Notes: generated by a model not told the origin, from the sequence alone. 64,000 nt of DNA from Sphingomonas sp. CCH21-G11 (GCF_001555965.1 NZ_LSHX01000002.1:1-64000); one strand, 5' to 3'; positions 1 to 9,381 are shown, numbered from the stretch's first letter. A program made the numbers and translations.

Positions 1-123
1 CACTCCAGCCCCGCCCTAGCGCGTCGGCGGCGCGCGAACAACCGACGGCCGCGGCCCGCCTTGCCTGGACGCCCAGCCGCGCCTAGGGGGCGTTGATTCC
101 TTTCGCCGCGTGGAGCTGCACCG

Positions 124-576
124 ATGTCCGAATTCACCACCCTGACCCTGACGCTCGACACCGGCGACGTCACCATCCGGCTGCGCCCCGACCTCGCCCC
201 CGGCCATGTCGCCCGGATCGCGACGCTGGCCAATCGCGGCTTTTACGACGGGGTGGTTTTCCACCGCGTGATCGACGGATTCATGGCGCAGGGGGGCGAT
301 CCGACCGGCACCGGCATGGGCGGATCCGACGAGCCCAATCTGCGCGCCGAGTTCAGCCGCGAGCCGCATGTCCGCGGCGTGTGTTCGATGGCGCGTACCG
401 CCGATCCGCACAGCGCGAACAGCCAGTTCTTCATCTGCCTGGACGATGCGACCTTCCTCGACGGCCAGTACACCGTCTGGGGCGAAGTGACCGACGGCAT
501 GGACCATGTCGATGCGCTGCCCAAGGGCGAGCCGCCGCGCAATCCGGGCAAGATCGTAAAGGCCGGCGCGGCTTGA
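124..576 (+). CDS. Peptidylprolyl isomerase, cyclophilin type
   Basis: A compact 150-residue cyclophilin that would catalyse cis-trans isomerisation of prolyl bonds. The family core is clear: FHRVIDGFMAQGGD near residues 47-60, GTGMGG just after, and the SMARTADPHSANSQFFI block near residues 87-103 that lines the active site. No signal peptide is present, so it is the cytoplasmic PpiB-like form. The start at 124 is preceded by a GGAG about 8 bases upstream. It is followed by a repeat-rich gap rather than another gene on this strand, so it may be the last gene of a transcription unit entering from the left edge. Confidence 0.93.
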   Translation: MSEFTTLTLTLDTGDVTIRLRPDLAPGHVARIATLANRGFYDGVVFHRVIDGFMAQGGDPTGTGMGGSDEPNLRAEFSREPHVRGVCSMARTADPHSANSQFFICLDDATFLDGQYTVWGEVTDGMDHVDALPKGEPPRNPGKIVKAGAA

Positions 577-630
577 AGCCTTTTGGCCCCGATCGCGGTT
601 GAGCCGAACGAACGCCAGACCTAACCTGTC

Positions 631-767
631 ACCCCGGCCTTGCGCCGGGGTCTACCTCTCGACAGGGCGCAGTCCGTGCGGGCAACGGCGCTATATGCGG
701 TTTGGGTCATGTCATGATTGCCGGCGCGGTGAAGGCGGCACGGTGGACCCCGGCACAGGGCCGGGGT
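631..767. repeat. Pair of inverted GC-rich REP-like palindromes
   Basis: Two palindromes lie about 100 bases apart in the gap after the cyclophilin gene. The first, 631-651, has arms ACCCCGGC and GCCGGGGT around a 5-base loop. The second, 747-767, has the same arms and lies in the opposite orientation, as judged by the flanking GTC/GAC bases. Related palindromes recur near 31.2, 36.3, 40.2 and 47.5 kb. They could act as stem-loops for 3' end processing between the convergent genes on either side. Confidence 0.7.
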
Positions 768-803
768 GACGATCAGGTCTGACCCGAGCCGCCTGTTTTC
801 GGA

Positions 804-1694
804 TCACTCCGCGGTCGTGGCGACGGTCGCGACCAGCCAGTCGTGGAACAGCCGGACCGGCTGCTGATCGAGCGCGCGCCGGCGACAGACGAACCAGTAG
901 CTGTAGGCGCTGTCGACCGCGGCGTCGAACAAGCGGACGAGCCGGTCGTCGCGCGCGCCCTCGAAATGCGATTCGAGCATGAACGCGACGCCGATGCCGA
1001 GCGCGGCGGCCTCCAGCATCAACGCGCCCGAATCGAAATGATCGATCGCCAGCGGCTCAAGGTCGGGAACCCCCATGGCGACGCGCCATTCGGCAAAGGT
1101 GTTGGGCATGTCGCGATGCACCAGCGCGGTCAGGCCCGCCATCTGCGCGGGATGGCGCACCGGCGCGTCCCCCTCGACCAGCGCGCGCGCGCCGATCGCA
1201 TAGACGCGGTTGCGGTCGAGCCGAACGCTGTGGAATTGCGGATCGACCGCGGGCGCCAGCACGATCGCCGCGTCGATCCCGTCGCCGAGCCGGGCGAGCG
1301 CGTTGCTCGTCGTATCGACGTCGAGATGGAGGCGCGGATGCTGGCGACGCAGGTCGCCCAGGCGTGGCATCAGCCGCTGCGAGGCGAAGAGTGGCAGGAC
1401 AGCGAGGCGCAGCCGCAGCACGTCGCCGCCGGTCGACATCGCTTCGACCGCATCGGCCAGCGTGTCGAGCGCAGGGGCGATCTGCGCCAGCAGCCGTTCC
1501 CCGTCGGCATTGAGGACCATTGCCTGATGCCGGCGCTCGAACAACGCCTTCCCCACGAAACGTTCCAGCGCCTGGACCCGGCGGCTGAGCGCGGGCGACG
1601 ACAGCGCAAGCTCGCTCGCCGCGGCCTTGAGCGAGCCCAGGCGCGCGACATGGACGAACGCTTCGATCGCGGTCAGGGGAGGAAGGCGGCGCAT
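804..1694 (-). CDS. LysR-family transcriptional regulator
   Basis: A 296-residue LysR-type regulator. The N-terminal winged helix-turn-helix spans roughly residues 5-65, with the characteristic LTAIEAFVHVARLGSLKAAA and LSRRVQALE segments. The rest is the periplasmic-binding-protein-like effector domain. Overall it resembles the GcvA/AmpR branch. The neighbouring rightward gene is 280 bases away across an sRNA-like unit, so its target is unclear; many LysR proteins control a divergent neighbour, but nothing here identifies an effector. Confidence 0.9.
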   Translation of the reverse strand: MRRLPPLTAIEAFVHVARLGSLKAAASELALSSPALSRRVQALERFVGKALFERRHQAMVLNADGERLLAQIAPALDTLADAVEAMSTGGDVLRLRLAVLPLFASQRLMPRLGDLRRQHPRLHLDVDTTSNALARLGDGIDAAIVLAPAVDPQFHSVRLDRNRVYAIGARALVEGDAPVRHPAQMAGLTALVHRDMPNTFAEWRVAMGVPDLEPLAIDHFDSGALMLEAAALGIGVAFMLESHFEGARDDRLVRLFDAAVDSAYSYWFVCRRRALDQQPVRLFHDWLVATVATTAE

Positions 1695-1827
1695 GGCAGA
1701 TCATTGTGCGGTGCGGTGCGGGAACAGACAAGCGGCCGAACCGGCGATTGCGATCGTTTGTCGCCGATTGCGAAACTTGCAATCGGCTTTGTTCTTTTCG
1801 CACTTGCACAAAAGGATGACGCAGCGC

Positions 1828-1901
1828 ACATAGGTGAGGCCTTTCAGGCATCCTCTCCTAAAACTTTCAAGGCCGGTCCTTCGGGACCGGCCCTTTTTTT
1901 T
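1828..1901 (+). ncRNA. Candidate stand-alone small RNA
   Basis: No reading frame precedes the strong terminator at 1871-1901 on this strand, yet a short structured stretch does. A small hairpin GCCT-TTC-AGGC sits at about 1839-1849 with flanking GAG/CTC that can extend it. It is followed by a pyrimidine-rich CATCCTCTCCT single-stranded stretch (1849-1859) and then the terminator. Hairpin, C/U-rich anti-Shine-Dalgarno-like loop and terminator are the layout of alphaproteobacterial trans-acting sRNAs such as the SuhB/MmgR group; membership in that family is my inference. A weak TTGCAC at 1804-1809 could be a -35 element. The 5' end is approximate. Confidence 0.55.
1871..1901 (+). terminator. 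Rho-independent terminator
   Basis: A perfect 9-bp stem GGCCGGTCC / GGACCGGCC with a TTCG tetraloop is followed by one C and eight T residues. This is a textbook intrinsic terminator, the strongest in the window. The only thing upstream on this strand is the short structured stretch annotated as a candidate sRNA. Confidence 0.93.
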
Positions 1902-1978
1902 CGCAAGAGGCCCCCTCGACTCGCTGGGACCGACACCCCACTTGGCGCGTTTGAACCCAGACCGACAAGGGGGCGCGC

Positions 1979-4267
1979 ATGGCCGATGAAGAACAACAAG
2001 TCCGCCGGCTTCAGGTCGCGCATTCGCGTGCCGAGGACAGCGGTCGCGGCCTCGCCCACCTGCCCCGCGCGCTGATGGCCGCGCTCGGCCTGGCCGAGGG
2101 GGATGTGATCGAGATCGTCGGCAAGCGCGCGACCCCCGCGCGCGCGGTGCTGCCCTATCCCGAAGACGAGGGGCTGGAGATCCTGCGCATCGACGGGCTT
2201 CAGCGCGCCAATGCGGGCGTCGGGTCGGGCGACTTCGTCGAAATCCGCCGCGCCGAATCGAAGCCCGCGACCCGGGTCGTCTTTGCGCCTGCACAAAAGA
2301 ACCTGCGGCTCCAGGGATCGGGCACCGCGCTCAAGCGCACCTTTGTCGGCCGGCCGCTGTGCCAGGGCGACGTGGTCGCCACCGTCGGCCAGCAGCGCGT
2401 CGACGATTTTCCACCCAGCATCGCGCAATTTCCCCGCGCGCCCGCCTATGCGCTGCAGGAAATCCGGATGGTCGTGCTGGGCACCAGCCCGCGCGGCGTC
2501 GTCCATATCGATGCCGACACCGAGATCGAGCTGCGCGCCGATTATGAGGAGCCGCAGGACAGCCGCCGCGCCGATGTGACCTATGACGACATTGGCGGCA
2601 TGAGCGCGACGATCGACCAGCTGCGCGAGATGGTCGAGCTGCCGCTGCGCTATCCCGAGCTGTTCCAGCGTCTGGGCGTCGATCCGCCCAAGGGCGTGCT
2701 GCTCCACGGGCCGCCGGGCACCGGCAAGACGCGGCTTGCCCGCGCGGTCGCCAACGAAAGCGATGCGGCATTCTTCCTGATCAACGGGCCCGAAATCATG
2801 GGTTCGGCCTATGGCGAGTCGGAAAAGCGGCTGCGCGACGTATTCGAGGAAGCCAACAAGTCCTCGCCGTCGATCCTGTTCATCGACGAGATCGATTCGA
2901 TCGCGCCCAAGCGCGGCCAGGTGACGGGCGAAGCGGAAAAGCGGCTGGTCGCGCAGCTGCTGACGCTGATGGACGGGCTGGAGGCACGCGCCAACGTGGT
3001 GGTGATCGCCGCCACCAACCGGCCCGAAGCGATCGACGAGGCGCTGCGCCGTCCCGGCCGCTTCGACCGCGAGATCATCGTCGGCGTGCCCGACGAGCGC
3101 GGCCGGCGCGAGATCCTGGGCATCCATACGCGCGGCATGCCGCTGGCCGAGGATGTCGACCTCAACGAGCTGTCGCAGACGACCTATGGCTTTGTCGGAG
3201 CGGATCTGGGCGCGCTGACCCGCGAGGCGGCGATCGAGGCGGTGCGGCGGATCATGCCGCGGCTCAACCTGGCCGAAGGCGGCATCCCGCCCGAGGTGCT
3301 CGACACGCTGTCGGTCACGCGCCGCGATTTCCTGGAGGCGCTGAAGCGCGTCCAGCCGTCGGCGATGCGCGAGGTGATGGTGGAGGCGCCGCGCGTGCGG
3401 TGGGAGGATGTCGGCGGGCTGGACGATGCGCAGATCCGGCTGAAGGAAGGCGTCGAGCTGCCGCTCAAGAACCCGCAGGCTTTCCGCCGGCTGGGCATCC
3501 GGCCGGCCAAGGGCTTCCTGCTCTATGGCCCGCCGGGCACCGGCAAGACGTTGCTGGCGAAGGCGGTGGCGCGCGAGGCGGAAGCGAATTTCATCGCCAC
3601 CAAATCGTCCGACCTGCTGAGCAAATGGTATGGCGAGAGCGAGCAGCAGATCGCCAAGCTGTTCGCGCGCGCGCGGCAGGTGGCGCCGTGCGTCATCTTC
3701 ATCGACGAACTCGATTCGCTGGTGCCGGCGCGCGGCGGCGGCATGGGCGAGCCGCAGGTGACCGAGCGCGTCGTCAACACGATCCTGGCCGAGATGGACG
3801 GGCTGGAGGACCTGCAGGCGGTGGTGGTGATCGGCGCGACCAATCGCCCCAACCTGATCGACCCGGCGCTGCTGCGTCCCGGGCGGTTCGACGAGCTGGT
3901 CTATGTCGGGCTGCCCGACGCGGCCGGGCGTGCGCGCATCCTGGGCATCCAGACCGCGAAGATGCCGCTCGCCGCCGACGTCGATCTGGACGACCTGGCG
4001 GCCCGGACCGAGCGGTTCACCGGCGCCGACCTGGCCGACGTGGTCCGGCGTGCCGGATTGTTCGCGCTGCGCCGGTCGATGGGGGCGGACGACGTGACCC
4101 GCGCCGATTTCGACGCGGCGCTCGCCGATTCGCGGGCGTCGGTGTCGGCGGAGGTCGAGCGCGACTATGAAGCGATGCAGGCGCGGCTGAAGCAGGACGC
4201 GGTGGCGTTGCAGCCGATCGGCTTCATTGCGCCGGGGATGCTGGCGCCGCGCGATCGCCCCGACTGA
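1979..4267 (+). CDS. CDC48/VAT-type double AAA+ ATPase
   Basis: A 762-residue two-ring AAA+ unfoldase of the CDC48/p97/VAT family, common in archaea and eukaryotes and found only in scattered bacteria. An N-terminal substrate-binding domain (about residues 5-185) with the double-psi barrel feature GLAEGDVIEI is followed by D1 and D2 ATPase domains. Each has a Walker A GPPGTGKT (lysines 250 and 523), a Walker B (FIDEID, FIDELD) and a second region of homology with the NRP and RRPGRFD or LRPGRFD arginine-finger motifs. Catalytic residues look intact in both rings. It probably unfolds proteins in the cytoplasm. Its 3' end overlaps the convergent MFS gene by 44 bases. The start is preceded by AAGGGGG. 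Confidence 0.93.
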   Translation: MADEEQQVRRLQVAHSRAEDSGRGLAHLPRALMAALGLAEGDVIEIVGKRATPARAVLPYPEDEGLEILRIDGLQRANAGVGSGDFVEIRRAESKPATRVVFAPAQKNLRLQGSGTALKRTFVGRPLCQGDVVATVGQQRVDDFPPSIAQFPRAPAYALQEIRMVVLGTSPRGVVHIDADTEIELRADYEEPQDSRRADVTYDDIGGMSATIDQLREMVELPLRYPELFQRLGVDPPKGVLLHGPPGTGKTRLARAVANESDAAFFLINGPEIMGSAYGESEKRLRDVFEEANKSSPSILFIDEIDSIAPKRGQVTGEAEKRLVAQLLTLMDGLEARANVVVIAATNRPEAIDEALRRPGRFDREIIVGVPDERGRREILGIHTRGMPLAEDVDLNELSQTTYGFVGADLGALTREAAIEAVRRIMPRLNLAEGGIPPEVLDTLSVTRRDFLEALKRVQPSAMREVMVEAPRVRWEDVGGLDDAQIRLKEGVELPLKNPQAFRRLGIRPAKGFLLYGPPGTGKTLLAKAVAREAEANFIATKSSDLLSKWYGESEQQIAKLFARARQVAPCVIFIDELDSLVPARGGGMGEPQVTERVVNTILAEMDGLEDLQAVVVIGATNRPNLIDPALLRPGRFDELVYVGLPDAAGRARILGIQTAKMPLAADVDLDDLAARTERFTGADLADVVRRAGLFALRRSMGADDVTRADFDAALADSRASVSAEVERDYEAMQARLKQDAVALQPIGFIAPGMLAPRDRPD

Positions 4268-5528
4268 GCCGCGCGGCTGCGTAGCCGAGCAGCAGGACGA
4301 GGACGCTCGCCGCCACCAGATAGGGCAGCGGCCGCCAATATTCGTAGAGCAGGACGCCGATCGAGGGACCGAGCACGAACGCCGCGCCGTTGATCGCGGT
4401 GATCTTGCCCGCCACCGATCCCTGTGCGGCCGCACCGACCGCCAGCGACGCGCCGGCGGTAAACCCCGGCCGGATGAACCCGAAGCCGAGCGAGGCGAGC
4501 GCAAAGCCGGTGGCGATGCCATAGAGCGACGTGGCAAGGCCCGTCATCACCGAGCCCGCGGCCGCCAGCGTGACGCCCCATAGCACGAGCTGGCGCGGCC
4601 GCAGGTCGAGCAGCGGGATAATCCCCCATTGCGCCAGCAGCGCGGAGCCCGCACCCATGATCAGCACCAGGCCGGTCGGCTGGAGCGCGTCGGCGGGCGC
4701 GAGCGCGAGCCGGTCGATCACCAGAAAGCCGATCGCCTGGCCGGTCATCGCCTGGGCATGGCCCATCGCCAGTCCGATGACGATCCAGGTGCGGATGCGG
4801 CGATCGAAATAGCCGACCGCCTCGCCCCGTTCGGCGGTGGCCGCGGTAACCGATGCGCCCGAGCTCTGGCCGCCGATCGAGGGATAGCTGGCCGCCGCAC
4901 CGGTGGCATGGGCCACCGCCCCGTCGCGCGGCAGGTATCGCCAGGCCGCCAGGGTGACGAGGACGCCGAACGCGCAGAAGACGAAGGCCGGGCCCGCCAG
5001 GCCGATCTCGATCCGGCCGGCATGGCCGAGCACCAGATAGGGCGCGAAGGCCGGGCCCAGGATCGTCCCCAGCCCGAACGCGGACGCGAGCAGCGACAAG
5101 GCGCGCGTCCGTTCCTCCCGGCTGGTCCGCCCGGCGACCAGTGCCTGGACCGCGGGCGGCGCGGCGGCACCGAACGTGCCGTAGATCAGCCGCCCGCCGA
5201 TGAAGAGCAGAAACGCGACCGATGGTGCGATCCAGCCGTTGATGCCCGCGACCAGGAATATGCCGCACAGGAACAGCGACACCGAAAAGCCGGTCATGCC
5301 GACCAGGACCATCAGCCGCCGCCCGGTCCGGTCCGAGCGGTTCGCCCAGAAGGGAGCGGCGATGACCCATAGCAGCGCCGACACCGAGAATGCCGCCGCC
5401 ACCGCGCTGTCCGCGACGCCGAGCGATCGGCCGAGCGCCGGCAACACCGACTGGAGCGCGGTGTTGCCCGCGGCGATCGCGAGCATGACGGTGAAAAGCA
5501 GCGCGAATGTGCGATCGAACCGGACCAT
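4224..5528 (-). CDS. MFS transporter
   Basis: A 434-residue major facilitator superfamily permease with about 12 hydrophobic segments. The loop between helices 2 and 3 carries WANRSDRTGRR, matching the MFS signature (D/RxGRR). The first residues (MVRFDRTFALLFTVML) run straight into helix 1. The substrate cannot be told; drug or small-molecule efflux is the commonest role for this type. The gene follows a small ABM-domain gene with a 3-base gap, so the two are probably co-transcribed leftward. Its last 44 bases overlap the 3' end of the CDC48-like gene on the other strand. Confidence 0.9.
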   Translation of the reverse strand: MVRFDRTFALLFTVMLAIAAGNTALQSVLPALGRSLGVADSAVAAAFSVSALLWVIAAPFWANRSDRTGRRLMVLVGMTGFSVSLFLCGIFLVAGINGWIAPSVAFLLFIGGRLIYGTFGAAAPPAVQALVAGRTSREERTRALSLLASAFGLGTILGPAFAPYLVLGHAGRIEIGLAGPAFVFCAFGVLVTLAAWRYLPRDGAVAHATGAAASYPSIGGQSSGASVTAATAERGEAVGYFDRRIRTWIVIGLAMGHAQAMTGQAIGFLVIDRLALAPADALQPTGLVLIMGAGSALLAQWGIIPLLDLRPRQLVLWGVTLAAAGSVMTGLATSLYGIATGFALASLGFGFIRPGFTAGASLAVGAAAQGSVAGKITAINGAAFVLGPSIGVLLYEYWRPLPYLVAASVLVLLLGYAAARLSRGDRAAPASPAQ

Positions 5529-5531
5529 CCC

Positions 5532-5855
5532 TCACTCCGCCTGCCAGCGATAGTCACGCTCGACCCGCGTCACGATCGTCTCATAACCCGCATACCAGTG
5601 CGCCCGGCCGAGATCGCGGATGCGACGATGTTCGGGATGGTCGCGCCAGGCGATCGCGCTGGCTTCATCCGCCCAATAGCTGATCGTGATCCCGAAACCG
5701 TCGTCGCCGCGCGCATGTTCATGGCCGCGATAGCCCGGCTGTTCGCGCGCCAGCGCCTCCATCGCGTGCGCCGCGGCGGCATAGGCGGCATCGTCGCCGG
5801 GCCGGCGGCGCGACTGGAAGATGACGGCGATCTCGCCGCGGCGGCGGTTGCGCAT
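5532..5855 (-). CDS. Antibiotic biosynthesis monooxygenase (ABM) domain protein
   Basis: A 107-residue dimeric ferredoxin-like-fold protein of the ABM/DUF4188-like group. The segment EIAVIFQSRRRPGDDAAYAAAA followed by GYRGHEHARGDDGFGITISYW and DEASAIAWRDHPEHR is the usual ABM arrangement; proteins like this act as small quinone or haem oxygenases or as stress proteins of unknown substrate. A longer in-frame start exists upstream, but the ATG at 5855 gives the normal family length. It lies 3 bases upstream of the MFS gene and is probably translated with it. Confidence 0.8.
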   Translation of the reverse strand: MRNRRRGEIAVIFQSRRRPGDDAAYAAAAHAMEALAREQPGYRGHEHARGDDGFGITISYWADEASAIAWRDHPEHRRIRDLGRAHWYAGYETIVTRVERDYRWQAE

Positions 5856-6015
5856 GACGGCCCGCGCATGACGCGGCGCGCCGATAATGGCAAGCGTGAG
5901 ACGAGCAAGCGCAGCAGGGCAGACGCGGCGGCAAAATACGCCAGCTTGCAAAGTCTTTGCAATTTTGGGACTGACGGTGACACTTTCCCAATCATTGCGC
6001 GTTCTTGTGGCTCCC

Positions 6016-6663
6016 ATGACCTATAGTGATTCCTCAATCCCGCTGCCGCGGACCCGACGGCACGAACGGCCCCCCTCGGCGGCCGCGATGTTTTTCCGCG
6101 GTTTCCTGAAGCATCCGGTGATGGTGGGATCAATCATCCCGTCGTCGCGCGTGCTGATCCGTCGCATGCTGGAGCCGGTCGACTGGTCGAGGACGCGGCT
6201 GTTCGTCGAATATGGCCCGGGAGTGGGTACGTTCTGCCGTCCGGTGCTGGACCGGCTGGCGCCCGACGCGACGCTGCTGGTCATCGACACCAACCCGGAT
6301 TTCATCGCCTATCTGCGCGCGACGATCCACGATCCCCGCTTCATCGCGGTGCACGGATCGGCGGCGGATGTCGGGCGCATCATGCGCGAACACGGTCACG
6401 AGCACGCCGACTATGTGTTGTCGGGCCTGCCCTTTTCCACGCTGCCACCGGGCGTCGGCGACAAGATCGCGGCAGCGACGGCGGAGGTGCTTCGCCCGGG
6501 CGGCGCGTTCCTCGTCTATCAGTTCTCACCCAAGGTCCGCGCGTTCCTCGCCCCGCATTTTCCGCGGATCGACCACGACATGCTGTGGCGTAACGTGCCG
6601 CCGGCGCAACTCTATTGGGCCATGGCCGCACCGGCACCGCAAGGCGATGCAAAGGTGGATTGA
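6016..6663 (+). CDS. Class I SAM-dependent methyltransferase, phospholipid N-methyltransferase-like
   Basis: A 215-residue Rossmann-fold methyltransferase. The SAM-binding motif [11 protein letters not shown] lies at residues 64-73, and a motif II acidic residue follows in [11 protein letters not shown]. The opening [19 protein letters not shown] is typical of the Rhodobacter-type PmtA/rRNA-dimethylase-related group that methylates phosphatidylethanolamine or related lipids; the true substrate is not certain. I took the ATG at 6016 because an upstream in-frame start would add a low-complexity extension overlapping the promoter region of the divergent ABM gene. Confidence 0.82.
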   Translation: MTYSDSSIPLPRTRRHERPPSAAAMFFRGFLKHPVMVGSIIPSSRVLIRRMLEPVDWSRTRLFVEYGPGVGTFCRPVLDRLAPDATLLVIDTNPDFIAYLRATIHDPRFIAVHGSAADVGRIMREHGHEHADYVLSGLPFSTLPPGVGDKIAAATAEVLRPGGAFLVYQFSPKVRAFLAPHFPRIDHDMLWRNVPPAQLYWAMAAPAPQGDAKVD

Positions 6664-6695
6664 CGGGCGCAGCGCGACACCACACATCATGCGCC

Positions 6696-7115
6696 ATGAC
6701 CACGATCAACCTGTCCGAGTCCGAGTGGCGCAAGAAGCTGTCGCCGGAGGCCTATCACATCCTGCGTGAAGCCGGGACGGAACCGCCGTTCACCGGGCGG
6801 TACAACAACAATAAGGCCGACGGCGTCTATCGCTGCGCCGGATGCGGCACCGTGTTGTTCGACAGCGTCGACAAATATGATTCGGGTTCGGGCTGGCCGA
6901 GCTATACCCAGCCGGCCGACGCGGCCAACGTCACCGAGCATGGCGATGACAGCCACGGCATGCGGCGCGTCGAAGTCCGCTGCGCGGTCTGCGACGGGCA
7001 TCTCGGCCATGTCTTTCCCGATGGCCCGCCGCCCACGGGCCTGCGCTACTGCATCAACTCCGCCTCGCTCGATTTCCGGGCGCGGAGCGCGGGGGAGGCG
7101 AGCGACGCCGCGTGA
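6696..7115 (+). CDS. msrB: Peptide-methionine (R)-S-oxide reductase
   Basis: A 139-residue MsrB that reduces methionine-R-sulfoxide in proteins. The zinc site is complete: CAGC (Cys47, Cys50) and CAVC (Cys96, Cys99). The catalytic cysteine is Cys119 in RYCINSASL, preceded by the GHLGHVF motif. The conserved GWPSY is at about 67-71. No signal peptide, so cytoplasmic. The ATG at 6696 matches the family N-terminus; longer in-frame starts overlap the preceding methyltransferase gene, which ends 32 bases upstream. Confidence 0.96.
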   Translation: MTTINLSESEWRKKLSPEAYHILREAGTEPPFTGRYNNNKADGVYRCAGCGTVLFDSVDKYDSGSGWPSYTQPADAANVTEHGDDSHGMRRVEVRCAVCDGHLGHVFPDGPPPTGLRYCINSASLDFRARSAGEASDAA

Positions 7116-7158
7116 TGCTTGTGGGCAGGGCACTTAGCCCCTAATCCACGTCGCTTCG

Positions 7159-9381
7159 ATGGCTGCACGTTCCGCTTCCAAACCGCGCCGCTGGCGCCGC
7201 ATCCTCGGCTGGACGGTCGTGGCCGGCGCGATCGTCGGCCTGTTCGCACTGATCGCGCTGACCGTCGCGGTGTTCAGCGCGCGCGCGTCGCTGCCCAGCT
7301 TCGCGGCGCTCAAATCATCGCAGAATGGCCAGATGATCCAGGTGCGCGCGGTCGACGGCACCATCATCGCCTCGCTCGGCCCCAGCTATGGCGAATGGAT
7401 CGGCTATGACCGCATCCCGCCAGTGATGCGCGACGCGATGATCGCGGTCGAGGATCGCCGGTTCCGTGCGCATCCCGGCGTCGATCCGATCGCGCTCGCC
7501 CGCATCGCCAAGTTCGCGATCGACAATCGCGGCACCGGCCGCCGGCTGCAGGGGGCATCGACGATCACCCAGCAGGTCGCGCGCACGATTTTCCTGTCGA
7601 ACAAATACGATGTCAGCCGCAAGCTGCGCGAAATGGTGCTGGCGCTGGCGATCGAGCGCAAGTTCACCAAGGACCAGATCCTCGAGCTATATCTGAACAA
7701 GGTCTATTTCGGCGGCGGCGCCTATGGCATCGACGCGGCATCGCGCCGCTTCTTCGGCCATCCGGCGACGCAATTGTCGCTGTCGGAAGCCGCGGTCATC
7801 GCCGGCCTGGTCAAGGCGCCGTCGCGCTATTCGCCGACCGCGGACGCGCAAGCCGCGATCGACCGCGCCAGCGTCGTCCTCGACCTGATGGTCGAGACCG
7901 GCGCGATCACCGCCGACGAAGCCGCGGCGGCGGCACCGCAATCGGTCAAGCTCGCCCCCGAGCCCAAGCAGAACAGCGTGCGCTACTTCACCGACTGGGC
8001 CTTGCCCCAGCTCGACCTGCTGATCGACGAGACCCAGGCGCCGCTGGAGGTGTGGACCACGCTCGACCTGTCGATGCAGCGCGACGCCGACGCCGCGATC
8101 CGCGCCTTTGCCCCCGCCGGGTCGCAAGGCGCGCTGGTCGCGCTCGACCGCGACGGCGCGGTCCGGGCGATGGTCGGCGGCAAGGATTATGTTTCGTCGA
8201 TCTACAACCGCGCCACCCAGGCGACGCGCCAGCCCGGATCGGCGTTCAAGCTGTTCGTCTATCTTGCCGCGCTCGAAAACGGCTTCAAGCCGACCGACAT
8301 GGTCGTCGACGCCCCGATCACGATCAACGGGTGGAGCCCGCGCAACAGTTCCGGGCGATTCAACGGCGAAATGACGCTGCGCACCGCCTTCGCCTATTCG
8401 ATCAACACGGTCGCCGCGCGCCTGGGCCAGGAAATCGGCTTCGTCACCATCGCCGACATGGCGCGCCGGTTCGGCATCACGACGCCGGTGGATACCCAGC
8501 CGGCGATGGTGCTGGGCACATCGGACGTCCGGCTGATCGACATGACCCGCGCCTTTGCCTCGGTCGCGCAGAAGGGCGTTGCGGTGACCCCGTTCGGCAT
8601 CACCCGCGTGACCGCCAATGGCGAGACGATCTATGCGCACAAGGTCGACACGTCGCGCGTGCTGGTCGCGCCGTTCGTGGCGGCGCAGATGACCGACCTG
8701 CTGCAGACCGCGGTCGCCACCGGCACCGGGCGGGCGGCGCAGATCGGCCGGCCGGTCGCGGGCAAGACCGGCACGACCACGCTCAACAAGGACGGCTGGT
8801 TCATCGGCTTTTCGAGCGGGATCACCACCGGCGTATGGATGGGACGCGACGATTCGCGCCCCGTCGGCGGATTGCAGGGCGGCACCGCCCCGGCGCGGGC
8901 CTTTGCAAGTTTCATGGGCAAGGCCGTGCGCAACCGCCCGGTCGAGGCGTTCGACACAGAGGTCACGCTGCCCGAATGGCAGCTCGAGCCGGACGCCGAA
9001 TCCTATCTGGGCGAGCCGGACAACGGCACAATGCTGGTCGACCCGGACGGTAATCCCCTCGAGCCGGGCGAGGGGGTGGAGGGCGCACCCTATCCGGGCG
9101 GAGAGTTCGGCGATCCCGCCGACGAGGGCGAGACGGCACCGGCACCCGAACGATTCGACCAAGGCTGGATAGACCGGGCGATCGGGCGCGAGCCCCGGCG
9201 TGAGCCGACCCGCGAACCGACCGGACGCGAGACGAGCCGCCGACCGGCTGAGCAGCGACCACCTGTCGTCGTACCCGCCCCCCGCGTCTATAACGGCCCG
9301 CCGCCCCCCGTCGTCAAAATCACGCCGCGCGAACAATCGAGCCGAAACCAGTACCGTCAGGTCGAACGCCCGATCCAGTGA
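7159..9381 (+). CDS. Class A penicillin-binding protein, PBP1-type
   Basis: A 740-residue bifunctional peptidoglycan synthase anchored by one N-terminal helix (about residues 17-42). The GT51 glycosyltransferase domain carries VEDRRFRAHPGVD and GASTITQQVARTIFL; the transpeptidase domain has the nucleophile motif SAFK (Ser361, Lys364), SIN and KTG (536-538). The tail of about 120 residues after the transpeptidase is acidic then proline/arginine-rich and looks disordered. It acts in the periplasm in cell-wall synthesis. The family is often called PbpC/PBP1a-like in sphingomonads; I give no symbol. Its stop overlaps the 3' end of the convergent metallopeptidase gene by 25 bases. Confidence 0.93.
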   Translation: MAARSASKPRRWRRILGWTVVAGAIVGLFALIALTVAVFSARASLPSFAALKSSQNGQMIQVRAVDGTIIASLGPSYGEWIGYDRIPPVMRDAMIAVEDRRFRAHPGVDPIALARIAKFAIDNRGTGRRLQGASTITQQVARTIFLSNKYDVSRKLREMVLALAIERKFTKDQILELYLNKVYFGGGAYGIDAASRRFFGHPATQLSLSEAAVIAGLVKAPSRYSPTADAQAAIDRASVVLDLMVETGAITADEAAAAAPQSVKLAPEPKQNSVRYFTDWALPQLDLLIDETQAPLEVWTTLDLSMQRDADAAIRAFAPAGSQGALVALDRDGAVRAMVGGKDYVSSIYNRATQATRQPGSAFKLFVYLAALENGFKPTDMVVDAPITINGWSPRNSSGRFNGEMTLRTAFAYSINTVAARLGQEIGFVTIADMARRFGITTPVDTQPAMVLGTSDVRLIDMTRAFASVAQKGVAVTPFGITRVTANGETIYAHKVDTSRVLVAPFVAAQMTDLLQTAVATGTGRAAQIGRPVAGKTGTTTLNKDGWFIGFSSGITTGVWMGRDDSRPVGGLQGGTAPARAFASFMGKAVRNRPVEAFDTEVTLPEWQLEPDAESYLGEPDNGTMLVDPDGNPLEPGEGVEGAPYPGGEFGDPADEGETAPAPERFDQGWIDRAIGREPRREPTREPTGRETSRRPAEQRPPVVVPAPRVYNGPPPPVVKITPREQSSRNQYRQVERPIQ

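Noticed and set aside
1844..4537. Long leftward open frame opposite the CDC48-type gene
   Set aside because: Composition is arginine/histidine/glutamine-rich antisense with no domain, while the other strand has a complete motif set.
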